A stretch of DNA of 64,000 bases from DATHTC01 sp963746805. GTDB taxonomy: Bacteria > Actinomycetota > Thermoleophilia > Gaiellales > Gaiellaceae. How positions within the stretch are numbered: the stretch's first letter is position 1; each line of letters begins with the position of its first letter. The DNA is taken from contig CAVVCQ010000007.1 in assembly GCA_963746805.1 (NCBI GenBank), positions 79,988 through 143,987 on the forward strand, in the 5' to 3' direction. Below, piece after piece: positions 35,142-44,884 of this stretch. A program made the position numbers and the translations under genes. Below the pieces are notes generated by a model. The model searched no databases. It saw only the letters and a program-made list of their open reading frames with translations, and had not been told where the DNA came from.

Positions 35142-35182
35142 GCAACCGTTCGGTTGCGTATAATGCGCAACTGTCGAGTTGC
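35142..35182. promoter_or_regulatory. Double palindromic operator flanking a TATAAT box
   Basis: Two 16-base elements with the form GCAAC-N6-GTTGC occur at 35142-35157 (GCAACCGTTCGGTTGC) and 35167-35182 (GCAACTGTCGAGTTGC), with centres 25 bases apart. A consensus TATAAT lies between them at 35159-35164. The site is in the 73-base gap between the ArsR-SRPBCC operon and clpP, so the regulator could affect both. Confidence 0.75.
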
Positions 35183-35201
35183 ACTCTACCGGGAGGCCCC
35201 G

Positions 35202-35831
35202 ATGCACGTCCTGCCGATGGTGATCGAGACGGACGGCCGCGTGGAGCGGTCGTTCGACATCTACTCGCGTCTGCTCCGCGAGCGGATCGTGTTCCTCGGG
35301 ACGGAAGTCGAGGAGGGGATCGCGAACTCGATCTGCGCCCAGCTCCTGTTCCTCGAGGCCGAGGACCCGGACGCAGACATCTCGCTCTACGTCAACTCGC
35401 CCGGGGGCTCGGCGTACGCGGGCATGGCGATCTACGACACGATGCAGCACGTCCGGCCCGACGTCCGCACCGTCTGCGTCGGGATGGGCATGTCCGCGGG
35501 CGCGATGATCCTCGCGGGCGGCGCGCCGGGGAAGCGTTTCGCGCTCCCGAACGCGAAGGTGATGATCCACCAGGGCTCCGCCGGGTTCCGCGGCACGCCG
35601 GCGGACATCCAGATCCAGGCCCGCGAGGTCCTCGACCTGACGCAGCGGATGGCGGAGATCATCGCCCTCCACAGTGGCCACTCCGTCGACGAGGTGATGC
35701 GCGACATCGACCGCGACCGGTTCATGAGCGCGGAAGAGGCCGTGGAGTACGGGCTCCTCGACGCGGTGCTGAACGGGGCGGGAGACCGGCTCGAGCCGGC
35801 CCCCCGTCCCGGGGAGAAGGTCGACCGCTAG
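35202..35831 (+). CDS. clpP: ATP-dependent Clp protease proteolytic subunit
   Basis: 209 residues from ATG 35202 with GGGAGG upstream. The catalytic Ser98 is in VGMGMSAGAMILAGG, His123 in AKVMIHQGSAG, and the Asp near 172 in MRDIDRDRFMSAEEAVEYG. It forms the barrel that degrades proteins unfolded by ClpX or ClpC. It stands apart from any tig or clpX gene, so it may be one of several ClpP paralogues. Actinobacteria commonly carry two or more. Confidence 0.95.
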   Translation: MHVLPMVIETDGRVERSFDIYSRLLRERIVFLGTEVEEGIANSICAQLLFLEAEDPDADISLYVNSPGGSAYAGMAIYDTMQHVRPDVRTVCVGMGMSAGAMILAGGAPGKRFALPNAKVMIHQGSAGFRGTPADIQIQAREVLDLTQRMAEIIALHSGHSVDEVMRDIDRDRFMSAEEAVEYGLLDAVLNGAGDRLEPAPRPGEKVDR

Positions 35832-35839
35832 GGGAAGCG

Positions 35840-36386
35840 GAAGACCCGCGGTGCCGTCGCTCGCTCCCGCGAATCGACCTTCCACCGCCTCGAGGCCCTG
35901 GCCACGGCCAACTACACCGTGACCGAGCAATGCGCCGACGGGTCGTCCGCGACCACGCTCGTGACCGTGATCAGCGGGCACGAGGAGGAGTCCCAGGGAC
36001 GGCGAGGCGACGCTCGACTCCGACTTCCTGACGGTGCTCCTGCGCGGGTTCGACTGCGCCGGCACGTTCCTCAGCGACCGCGGCAGCGGGACCGGCGAGT
36101 TCGCCTTCTCGCCGTCGCTCCAGCAGGCGAGCGTGCAAGGCACGGTCACGACCCGCGACGGCCGCGACGTCGCCGTCCACGTCGCCTGAACCGGAACCGG
36201 CCCGCTGGAGTCGACGAGCAACACGACGACGTTCCCCGGCTTCACCGGCCACTTCAAGGGCAAGGTCCGCGACGCGGTCGCGACCGGCACGGTTGTCGTG
36301 GACGGCGAGACGCTGTCGACGGCACCACCACGAACGCCGAGATCGAGACGCTCGAGGACACGAACGTCACGACCGGGTCCGGGTGA
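35840..36386 (+). pseudogene. Decayed gene for a hypothetical beta-rich protein
   Basis: Protein-like sequence continues over three segments in different frames: ATANYTVTEQCADGSSATTL then VTVISGHEEESQG; DFLTVLLRGFDCAGTFLSDR through VTTRDGRDVAVHVA; then TGTGPLESTSNTTTFPGFTG and GTTTNAEIETLEDTNV. The frame changes near 35995 and 36310, and an in-frame TGA interrupts the middle part near 36187. Two frameshifts and a stop make a true pseudogene more likely here than elsewhere in the window. The original family is not recognised. Confidence 0.6.
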
Positions 36387-36420
36387 GGCGGCGCGGCTGG
36401 CGCTACACTCGACGCGGTCG

Positions 36421-36493
36421 GCCGACGTAGCTCAGTTGGTAGAGCACTTCACTCGTAATGAAGGGGTCCGCGGTTCGAGTCCGCGCGTCGGCT
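36421..36493 (+). tRNA. tRNA-Thr(CGT)
   Basis: 73 bases with a complete cloverleaf: acceptor GCCGACG/CGTCGGC, D-arm GCTC-AGTTGGTA-GAGC, anticodon arm CTTCA-CTCGTAA-TGAAG with anticodon CGT, and T-arm CGCGG-TTCGAGT-CCGCG. CCA is not encoded. It reads the Thr codon ACG, frequent in this genome. Confidence 0.96.
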
Positions 36494-36499
36494 CAGAAG

Positions 36500-36523
36500 A
36501 AAGCCCCGCTCACGCGGGGCTTT
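36500..36523 (+). terminator. Rho-independent terminator of tRNA-Thr
   Basis: AAAGCCCCGC pairs with GCGGGGCTTT around TCAC, followed by CGCTTTC. It starts seven bases after the tRNA. Confidence 0.85.
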
Positions 36524-36819
36524 CGCTTTCTCCGATGGCAACGCGCAAGGTGAGTGGGCAACGCACAGGGCAACGCAGGCGCCCGAGCCGCCTGACACCG
36601 CTGAAAGAGACCAGGTGCGATCCGCTTCCGCTTTCTGAACCCGAAGCCCATCGGCGTCGGTTGTAACAGCGCGAGCGCCTGCTGGAAAGGCCGACCTCAC
36701 GCATCCGTATGGAGGGCTGGCAACGACCCCGCTCGCGCCCGCCGCTGGGTCGTCGCCTCACAGGATTCGCAGGGGCGGCGCGGCCGCACGCCGCCCCCGC
36801 GAATCGCCGCGATCTGGTC

Positions 36820-37422
36820 CTACGCTGGTGTGGCCGCCGCCGTGGCCACTCCCGGCCGCGGCAACGCCGGCGCCGGTTGGCGGCGGCGGAGTGCGCCGCC
36901 GGAGGCGAGGACGATGAAGCCGATGCCGCTGAGCAAGAGGGCGATGCCGACGACGATGCCGAACAGCGCCATCTGCTCGGCCATATAGCTGACATTGAGC
37001 GCGGTCGAAAGCGCGGTCGCGGTCACCCATGTTTCGCGGGCACCGTTGGAGACCGGGTTCCCGCTAGCGTCCTTCAGGGCGGCCGCCTCGTCACTCGTGC
37101 CGGCCGGGTTCTCCGGATCATCGGCGGAGACGAAGCGCCCCATCTGCGCATACGTCAGCCCGCCCGCGCCCTCGAGCGCGTGCTCACGCATCACCTGCGC
37201 GAATGCCCGCGCCTGCTCGCCGGTCTTCACCGGCTGCTCGGCCCACTCGGCGGCGTACTTCGCGACCGCCGGATCGTCGGCGGCGCCAAAGCTGATCTGC
37301 TCCTGGCTGAGGCTGTTTCGCACAGTGGTGCGGCCGTCAACGCCCATGTAGATCGCCGCAGCACCGAACATCACGAGCGCCACCCCGGCGATGATGCCGC
37401 CCAGGTTGAATAGTTTCCTCAT
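36820..37422 (-). CDS. Two-helix membrane protein of unknown function
   Basis: 200 residues from ATG with GGGAG upstream. Membrane helices lie at residues 7-27 (LGGIIAGVALVMFGAAAIYM) and about 148-172 (LFGIVVGIALLLSGIGFIVL). The polar domain between them contains SQEQISFGAADDPAVAKYAA and YAQMGRFVSADDPENPAGTS. The C-terminal tail is basic and Pro/Ala rich. It resembles uncharacterised actinobacterial proteins of the same topology. It lies just downstream of tRNA-Thr. Confidence 0.75.
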   Translation of the reverse strand: MRKLFNLGGIIAGVALVMFGAAAIYMGVDGRTTVRNSLSQEQISFGAADDPAVAKYAAEWAEQPVKTGEQARAFAQVMREHALEGAGGLTYAQMGRFVSADDPENPAGTSDEAAALKDASGNPVSNGARETWVTATALSTALNVSYMAEQMALFGIVVGIALLLSGIGFIVLASGGALRRRQPAPALPRPGVATAAATPA

Positions 37423-37590
37423 GTCACTCCCTGTCTCGAACGGTCGGGAGAGGAGGAAAGCTCCCCCTCTACACCAGAGCCCGTTTGGGAGTCGGCAAAC
37501 CCTGTCCGACGGCTACCGCGCGAGGTCTAACGCACTCCCACTATCGCACAGATTGTGACAACCTGCACAAAACGTGTGTTACCGCTGGGA

Positions 37591-37800
37591 CTAGAAGCCG
37601 AGGCTGCCGCCCTGCAGCAAGGCGATCAGCTCGTTCCGTGACGGGAGGAATGCACCGCCCGCCAGCCGCTTTCCCTGCACGTCGGTGTATGTGCGCTCGT
37701 CCGCCGAAAGGTCGACCGGCAGCATCTGCTCCCTGCCGACCGCACCGTACGGCGCGTAAGCGGCGACGTGATCGTCGGGCCGGCCGCGCCCGGCTTCTCG
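37591..37800 (-). pseudogene. 3' remnant of an unrecognised gene
   Basis: The reverse strand reads DDHVAAYAPYGAVGREQMLP then VDLSADERTYTDVQGKRLAG and ends RNELIALLQGGSLGF. The codon use fits the genome, but no credible start exists and the upstream continuation (SATDAEKPGAAGP) is in another frame. It appears to be the end of a larger gene whose beginning has been lost. Confidence 0.4.
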
Positions 37801-37845
37801 GCGTCCGTTGCACTGAGCAGGTCGCCCCCGATGCCGGACGGGCGA

Positions 37846-37895
37846 CTCCGCTCACACGGGCTTTCGCTTTCTCGCGTGGCAACGCAAGGCGCGTG
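37846..37895 (+). repeat. Partial copy of the sequence downstream of tRNA-Thr
   Basis: CTCCGCTCACACGGGCTTTC followed by GCTTTCTCGCGTGGCAACGC matches 36504-36553 (CCCCGCTCACGCGGGGCTTT and GCAACGC) in the same orientation, with a few differences. The two copies flank 1.3 kb containing the two-helix membrane protein and the gene remnant. Confidence 0.6.
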
Positions 37896-38030
37896 CTCCG
37901 CGTCGAGTTCGTGCAATCGAATCTCGCCGGCGACGCCTGAGGTTCCTGGGCTAGAGTGGTAGGAACGAAAGGCGAGTACCGGTTGGCGCTCCGCGCCCTC
38001 CTGACCCGTCGGGTGGGGGTGCTCGTTTCG

Positions 38031-38900
38031 ATGACATCTGGTGTTCACACGAACCGCGGCAGCGCCGTGAAAGACGACGACACCTCGACCGGCCTGAACC
38101 TGTTCCTGAAAGAGATCGGCAGGATCGACCTCTTGACCGCCGCCCAGGAGGTCGAGCTGTCGAAGCGGATCGAGCGGGGCGACATGGGCGCGAAGCGCCA
38201 GATGGTGGAGGCGAACCTGCGCCTGGTCGTTTCGATCGCAAAGCGGTACCGCAACCAGGGGCTGCCGTTCGTCGACCTGATCCAGGAGGGGTCGATCGGC
38301 CTCGCCCGCGCGGCCGAGAAGTTCGACCACCGCAAGGGCTTCAAGTTCTCGACGTACGCGACGTGGTGGATCCGGCAGGCGGTTGCGCGCTCGCTCGCGG
38401 ACAAGGCGCGCACCATCCGCATGCCGGTCCACGTGGTCGAGAAGCTCAACAGCATCGTGCGTGTCGAGCGCGACCTGCGCGTCCGGCTCGGGCGCGAGCC
38501 GCATTCGGCCGAGATCGCCGGCGCCCTCGACTTCACCGTCGCCGAGGTCGATGTGATCCGCGGCTATGACGTGGCGCCGCTTTCACTCGCGTCACCGGTC
38601 GGGGAGGGCGACGCGGAGTTCGGCGACTTCCTCCCGGACGATTCGACACCCCTGCCGGACGAGGAGGCCGAGACGGCCCTCCGGAAGGAGGCGCTGCTGA
38701 AGATCCTCGGCTCGCTGTCGCCGCGCGCGCGTCACATCCTCGAGCTCCGGTACGGCTTGCTGGGGCAAACCCCGATGACGTTGGACGAGATCGGCCGCAT
38801 GTACGACGTCACACGCGAACGGATCCGCCAGATCGAGAGCCGCAGCTTGAAGGCACTCAGCCGGCTTGCCGACGCGGAGGCCCTGCGCCAAGCGACGTGA
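38031..38900 (+). CDS. RNA polymerase sigma factor, RpoD/SigA family
   Basis: 289 residues from ATG 38031; a GTG at 37956 would add 25 residues. Region 1.2 reads DTSTGLNLFLKEIGRIDLLT. Region 2 reads VSIAKRYRNQGLPFVDLIQE and KFSTYATWWIRQAVARSLAD, the hallmark of group 1 and 2 factors. Region 4 ends DVTRERIRQIESRSLKALSR. It lacks the long acidic N-terminus of the primary factor, so it could be a group 2 (stationary or stress) factor or the short principal factor of this lineage. Confidence 0.92.
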   Translation: MTSGVHTNRGSAVKDDDTSTGLNLFLKEIGRIDLLTAAQEVELSKRIERGDMGAKRQMVEANLRLVVSIAKRYRNQGLPFVDLIQEGSIGLARAAEKFDHRKGFKFSTYATWWIRQAVARSLADKARTIRMPVHVVEKLNSIVRVERDLRVRLGREPHSAEIAGALDFTVAEVDVIRGYDVAPLSLASPVGEGDAEFGDFLPDDSTPLPDEEAETALRKEALLKILGSLSPRARHILELRYGLLGQTPMTLDEIGRMYDVTRERIRQIESRSLKALSRLADAEALRQAT

Positions 38901-39087
38901 TGCCGGCCGAAAACCCTCGACTGTAGGTGGGGTAGTGAGCGTGGAGGCGTACCTCATCGACCGCCTCCGGTGCCGACTCACACACGTCGAGTGCCTCCAA
39001 GTCACGCCCGCGTCAGCCTGTCCCATGACCGTCGCCGTTCTCGGCTCAGCCAGCACAATGTCGGCGGAGAGTCGCACTGGCCGGAGA

Positions 39088-39115
39088 AGAAGGCCGGCCC
39101 TCTGGCCGGCCTTCT
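39088..39115 (-). terminator. 12-bp hairpin after groEL
   Basis: AGAAGGCCGGCC pairs with GGCCGGCCTTCT around a four-base loop, 17 bases past the groEL stop. On the reverse strand it is followed by TCTCCGG, without a long T-run. Confidence 0.8.
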
Positions 39116-39131
39116 CTCGTCGAGTGCTGCC

Positions 39132-40772
<1,641 letters not shown>

Positions 40773-40799
40773 GACTCTCTCCTAACTCGGTTGGTCTCT

Positions 40800-41117
40800 C
40801 TAGGCCTTCGCACCGACTGGCTCGCGGTCGCCGACGACCTTCGCGAGAACGTCCGACTCGCGAAGGATCAGGACCTCATCGGTGCCGAGTCTGATCTCGG
40901 TCCCGCCGTACTTGGAGAAGATGATCTCGTCACCCTCCTCCAGGTCCATCTTGATGTACTCGCCGTCCTCGTCCCGCGGGCCGGGGCCCACGGCGAGGAC
41001 GCGCCCGCGCTGCGGCTTCTCCTTCGCCGTGTCGGGCAAGACGATGCCGCCAACCGTCACTTCCTCCTCCTCGAGAACCTCGACGATCAGGCGGTCACCA
41101 AGTGGCTGCAGATTCAT
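40800..41117 (-). CDS. groS: Co-chaperonin GroES (Hsp10)
   Basis: 105 residues from ATG 41117 with GAGGGAGG upstream. It starts MNLQPLGDRLIVEVLEEEEV and has the mobile-loop pattern TVGGIVLPDTAKEKPQRGRV, then AVGPGPRDEDGEYIKMDLEE. It caps the GroEL ring. The C-terminus carries about 10 extra residues (GDREPVGAKA) beyond the usual end. Confidence 0.97.
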   Translation of the reverse strand: MNLQPLGDRLIVEVLEEEEVTVGGIVLPDTAKEKPQRGRVLAVGPGPRDEDGEYIKMDLEEGDEIIFSKYGGTEIRLGTDEVLILRESDVLAKVVGDREPVGAKA

Positions 41118-41225
41118 CACAAGCCTCCCTCTCTCGTACTCCGAAGATCTGGATTTGCGACGCGCGTTGGCTCTTCTGGGGAACTTTGGCGGTCGCAAAC
41201 CCTGAGGTTGTCGGGCACGAACCGC

Positions 41226-41573
41226 TCAGGTTCGCGGCCGTCGCGATCGCGCCGTAGTCAAGGCAAGACGCGGGCGCGCGGCCGCGCCGCCCACCTCCAC
41301 GGCGTCCGCGCTGCGACGCTCGCCCGTGTTCCGGATGATCGGCCGCTCCTCTGGCAGCAGCGCGCCCCCTTCTCCTTCCCAGGCTTGCACCGCTGCCCGC
41401 TTGATCGCCGCGGGCCGCGCGCGCTCGAGCTGCTCGACCCCCCTCACCGCCCGGAAATTCAGCCAGCGCGGATCGAAAGGCCCGTGCTTTCGCGAGTGTT
41501 GGATCGTCCTCGTCATGACGGTGCGCGCGGGGAGAGCTTCATTTCTGGGTCCTTCCCTCAGCCTGAGCTTCAT
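41226..41573 (-). CDS. Doubtful small basic protein
   Basis: An open frame of 115 residues from ATG 41573 containing PFDPRWLNFRAVRGVEQLER and GALLPEERPIIRNTGERRSA, with a basic C-terminus. There is no clear ribosome binding site and no known motif. It is the only candidate in the 630-base gap between groES and the ANTAR gene. Confidence 0.3.
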   Translation of the reverse strand: MKLRLREGPRNEALPARTVMTRTIQHSRKHGPFDPRWLNFRAVRGVEQLERARPAAIKRAAVQAWEGEGGALLPEERPIIRNTGERRSADAVEVGGAAARPRLALTTARSRRPRT

Positions 41574-41751
41574 CGCCGGCACGGACAGACGCCGGCCTTG
41601 CTCCGACCTTCGCTGGTGAGGGCGGACCGTCCGCGGGGCCGACTGCTTCTGGCCGGCGGAGGAGTTTGCTGCGCCGATCACGGCGCCGCACGGCACCAAG
41701 TCTAGCTGGTTCCACGCTCACCGGCTCCGCGAGCTACATTGAACAGTTGCC

Positions 41752-42366
41752 GTGATCGAGGACGAGATTCACCATCTGCGTGTCCTGATCGCGAACGAGC
41801 GGCGTGACCGGCTCGAGTTGCTCGCCCAGGTCGTCGCCGGGCTCGGACACGAGGTGATCGCCCGGGAGATCGAAGTCGGCGAGGTCGGCGCGGTGACCGC
41901 GCGAGAACGGCCCGATGTCGCGCTCGTGGGACTCGGCCTCTCCTCAGAACACGCGCTCGAGCTGATCGCGAAGATCGTCCACGAATCAGCCTGTCCCGTG
42001 ATCGCACTGCTTTCTGCCAGGGACCCCGCCTACGTCCACGAGGCGGCCAAACGCGGCGTCTTCGCCTACATCGTCGACACCACACCTGAGGAACTGCAGA
42101 GCGCGATCGACATCACCCTGCAGCGTTTTGCCGAGTACCACAGCCTTCAAGGAGCCTTCGGGCGCCGGGCGCTGATCGAGCAGGCGAAGGGGATCCTGAT
42201 GGCCCGCCACGCGATCGACGCCGACAAGGCATTCGAGATGCTGCGCAACCACTCACAGCACAACGGCCACAAGCTCGCAAACGTCGCAGCGGCGGTCGTC
42301 GACAGCCATCTCCTGCTGCTGCCGCCAATCACGCAGCTGCCGCCCCCTGTCGAGCGCCCGGGTTAG
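41752..42366 (+). CDS. ANTAR-domain response regulator
   Basis: 204 residues from GTG. A receiver-like domain (about 8-125) starts LRVLIANERRDRLELLAQVV and contains PDVALVGLGLSSEHALELIA. The usual phospho-acceptor Asp position reads GLGL, so phosphorylation is doubtful. The C-terminal ANTAR domain has RRALIEQAKGILMARHAIDA and AFEMLRNHSQHNGHKLANVA. ANTAR proteins bind two-hexaloop RNA hairpins and act as antiterminators. No target hairpin was identified here. Confidence 0.9.
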   Translation: MIEDEIHHLRVLIANERRDRLELLAQVVAGLGHEVIAREIEVGEVGAVTARERPDVALVGLGLSSEHALELIAKIVHESACPVIALLSARDPAYVHEAAKRGVFAYIVDTTPEELQSAIDITLQRFAEYHSLQGAFGRRALIEQAKGILMARHAIDADKAFEMLRNHSQHNGHKLANVAAAVVDSHLLLLPPITQLPPPVERPG

Positions 42367-43292
42367 GTCACGGCAAGACGAGAGTCGACCTCGAGCTCGT
42401 CGCGCGCGAGGTGCAGCTTCGATCGTGCCGCAGCCCGAGTCGGCGCGAATCGGGTGCGAACATCCCAAGCGGCCGCGTAGAGGAGGATCGCGACCCCGCA
42501 CAGCACCCCCAGTGCCTGGCCGGCCAGGGCGACGTCGAACGCCTGCGAGGTCTCGACACCCGAGGCGATGAGCGCCGCAGCGCCGGCGCCGGCCTTGGTC
42601 GCGCCTGCGGGGCCCGGCAGCGCCCCTACTGCCGCGCCGGCCGAGAGGTAGAGCACGGCGAGCGCGAACGAGAAACCGACCCCGAGCGCTCCGAGCAGGA
42701 GCAGCAGTGCGACTGTCCGGACGAGCCAGGAGACAAAGACGAGCGCCCATGCTCCCGAAGCAACTCGCAGCGAGGTCGTACGCGGCCCGAGCCAGCGGCC
42801 GAGCCGCGAGCGCGCGAGCCGCCCGCGTGTGGCCAATCGCGGCAGCACTGCGACGAAGGCGGCGGCGGCGAATCCAACCCCGGCAAGAAGGATCAGGCCG
42901 GTGCGCACGGCGGGCGAGTAGCCCGGCACGAACGCCGACGCAAGCGCGAGCGGGGCCAGGGCAGCAATGTCGATCAGGCCGAGCACGACGATGGAGAGGC
43001 CGACCGTCCGCACGCCGGCAGGACAGCCCGGGTAGCGGTTGACGATCGCGATCCGGACGACGTCAGCGCAGCGGCCGGGGAGGACGAGCCCGACGATCGA
43101 GGAGCCACCGGTCGCGGCCGCGAGGGCACGCGTCTGCGGGCGCTCGTCCACCGCGAAGAGCCATCGCCACGCGTAGATCTTGAGGGCATACGCGACGAGG
43201 AAGAGAAGCGCCGCCGCCGTGAGAAGAACGGGATCCCCGCGTGTGAGCGGCCACGGAGTATCGGCGAAGCGTCGGGCGGCCAGGATCGACAC
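42363..43292 (-). CDS. Lysylphosphatidylglycerol synthase-like transmembrane protein (UPF0104)
   Basis: 309 residues from GTG with about eight membrane helices. Family marks are SSIVGLVLPGRCADVVRIAI near residue 65 and AVGALPGPAGATKAGAGAAA near 235. These resemble the flippase half of MprF and related glycolipid proteins of unknown substrate; the aminoacyl-transferase half is missing. The stop overlaps the end of the convergent ANTAR gene by four bases. Confidence 0.85.
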   Translation of the reverse strand: MSILAARRFADTPWPLTRGDPVLLTAAALLFLVAYALKIYAWRWLFAVDERPQTRALAAATGGSSIVGLVLPGRCADVVRIAIVNRYPGCPAGVRTVGLSIVVLGLIDIAALAPLALASAFVPGYSPAVRTGLILLAGVGFAAAAFVAVLPRLATRGRLARSRLGRWLGPRTTSLRVASGAWALVFVSWLVRTVALLLLLGALGVGFSFALAVLYLSAGAAVGALPGPAGATKAGAGAAALIASGVETSQAFDVALAGQALGVLCGVAILLYAAAWDVRTRFAPTRAAARSKLHLARDELEVDSRLAVT

Positions 43293-43475
43293 AGCAAGTG
43301 CGAGAGCTCCTGATCCGGCGATCAGCTTCAGCCTGGCCTGCGCCGATAGACCGAGGCGCCAGCGGCCCTGCTCGAGGGGTAGGCGGTGGCCACCCTCGAG
43401 AACTCCCTCGACGGACGAGGAGATCGCCGGTTCGACGAGCGAACCGGCGGCGAATCGCTCGCACTGGGTCGACCA

Positions 43476-43748
43476 TCACATGCTGCTCGTCATCGCGACG
43501 GGCCCGACCATGGTGTACGAGCGATCCCCGAGCGACAGCTTCGCAGACCCGGCACCGCCTTCTGCGAGCCATGCCTCGACCGCGTCGAGAACGAGGACGA
43601 CCGTGTGCGACTCCGACTCCGACCGAACCCTGACTTCCTTGCGACGCCCGTCGAACGACACGGATGACCGGTCGAATACGCCGGCCAGCCGCCGCACGAG
43701 GGTGTGAACGCCTGTGGCGTCAGCAACAGCAACGCGAATCTCCACCAT
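43476..43748 (-). CDS. Hypothetical protein
   Basis: 90 residues from ATG 43748 with GGAGGG six bases upstream. The sequence begins MVEIRVAVADATGVHTLVRR and continues with a strand-rich middle (SVSFDGRRKEVRVRSESESH), suggesting a small alpha/beta fold. No signal peptide or known motif. The stretch 43293-43475 between this gene and the LPG-synthase-like gene shows nothing. Confidence 0.65.
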   Translation of the reverse strand: MVEIRVAVADATGVHTLVRRLAGVFDRSSVSFDGRRKEVRVRSESESHTVVLVLDAVEAWLAEGGAGSAKLSLGDRSYTMVGPVAMTSSM

Positions 43749-43976
43749 GCCGGCCCTCCGGGCTTGAAGCGTCGACGCCAGCCTGTGCGTGAGGCCGGCC
43801 AGATACTGCTCCAACCCGATTCGCTCAGGGCGGACCTTTTACGGGGCCGAAGGGCTTATGGCCCGCGTGGTGACTCGTGGCGCCGGTCGATGAGGCGCCG
43901 CTCGCCCCGGAGCTTATCACCGCATCTCCCCGATTCCGGGCGTCGGGGGCTGCGCGCGCGGGTTAGCGGCTGGGGA

Positions 43977-44538
43977 TCAGGCGCTTGATCGCGCTCCAGC
44001 GAGAGCTCGCTCGCGCCTCCAGGTCTTGCCCGGGTAGGCGACCGAGATCGCCCAAGCGCAGCGGAACGTCTGACAGCCTTTCGGGACGAGCGGGGTCAAG
44101 CTGAGCCTGTTGCCGCGAACCTGGTGGCGGAAGGTGACTTTCGGGAACTCCTTGAAGATCGTCACGGTTCCGGCCTTGCTGATGCGGTAACGCCCGTCGT
44201 CGACGGACTCACCATTCCAGTCGAGCGAGCCGAACTCGCCGTTCTTCAGGAAGAAGTGCGAGTGCTTGCGGGGGACCGGCTCCAAGACATGGCCGCGACC
44301 GATCACGAAGGTTTCCCGGGTCCCGAACGCCGGGGATGAAGCCGTTTCCCACGACCATCTCGTTGACGAGCTTGGACATACCCGCGCTGCGCAAGGCGCT
44401 TGCCAGCTCGGTGCAAGTCGTGGTCCTCGCCCAGGTGCCGACGAGTGAACCTCCCGATTGAAACGGCGCCGACCGGGCAACACCCGCGCTTACGACGGCG
44501 GCGAGCGCCACCGCCGTGACGAGCATGTACTTCCTCAT
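43977..44538 (-). CDS. Secreted hypothetical protein, frameshifted
   Basis: ATG 44538 (GGGAGG upstream) starts a signal peptide MRKYMLVTAVALAAVVSAGV and the mature part SLVGTWARTTTCTELASALR. Near 44330 the reading moves to another frame at a CCCC run; one C fewer gives the smooth join GFIP-AFGTRETFVIG. The remainder (KHSHFFLKNGEFGSLDWNGE to VPKGCQTFRCAWAISVAYPG) ends at 43977. The total is about 186 residues with a lipocalin-like GTW motif near the start. Function unknown. Confidence 0.65.
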
Positions 44539-44792
44539 GTTGGCCTCCCGACTCGCCTGCCGCTGACGCCCGGGCAAATGCGAGCGCGACTATCCAATGA
44601 CTCGAAGCGGGTGTCAATCCGCCGGTTCGAGGCTCGGACCGAGAGCGTCGCCCCCGAGGCGTCACTCACGTGTTGGTTGGGCAATGGAGAAGCCCCCGGC
44701 GCGTGGGCACCGAGGGCTTCGTCCACTACCTGCGCCGTGCCGTCTGGGCGAGGTACAACACAGGCAGTACGAGACGTGTTCAGGAGCGTCGC

Positions 44793-44850
44793 CTCGCCAG
44801 GTCACGGTAGGTGCGCTCCTAGGGCGGTCGGATGACCTAATCAGGTCAAC
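44793..44850 (+). repeat. Dispersed element, copy 1
   Basis: CTCGCCAGGTCACGGTAG, about 22 divergent bases, then ATGACCTAATCAGGTCAAC. The second copy is at 63592-63650 in the same orientation. The right end contains the dyad TGACCT-AATC-AGGTCA. Confidence 0.6.
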
Positions 44851-44884
44851 TACGACGGATTGCGGCGATGGTCAGCGAGGCGAA

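Noticed and set aside
36449..36700. Reverse-strand open frame ending RADSNRGPLHYE
   Set aside because: This is the well-known false protein produced by translating the complement of a tRNA.
41118..41260. CIRCE operator before groES
   Set aside because: The TTAGCACTC-N9-GAGTGCTAA pattern is absent.
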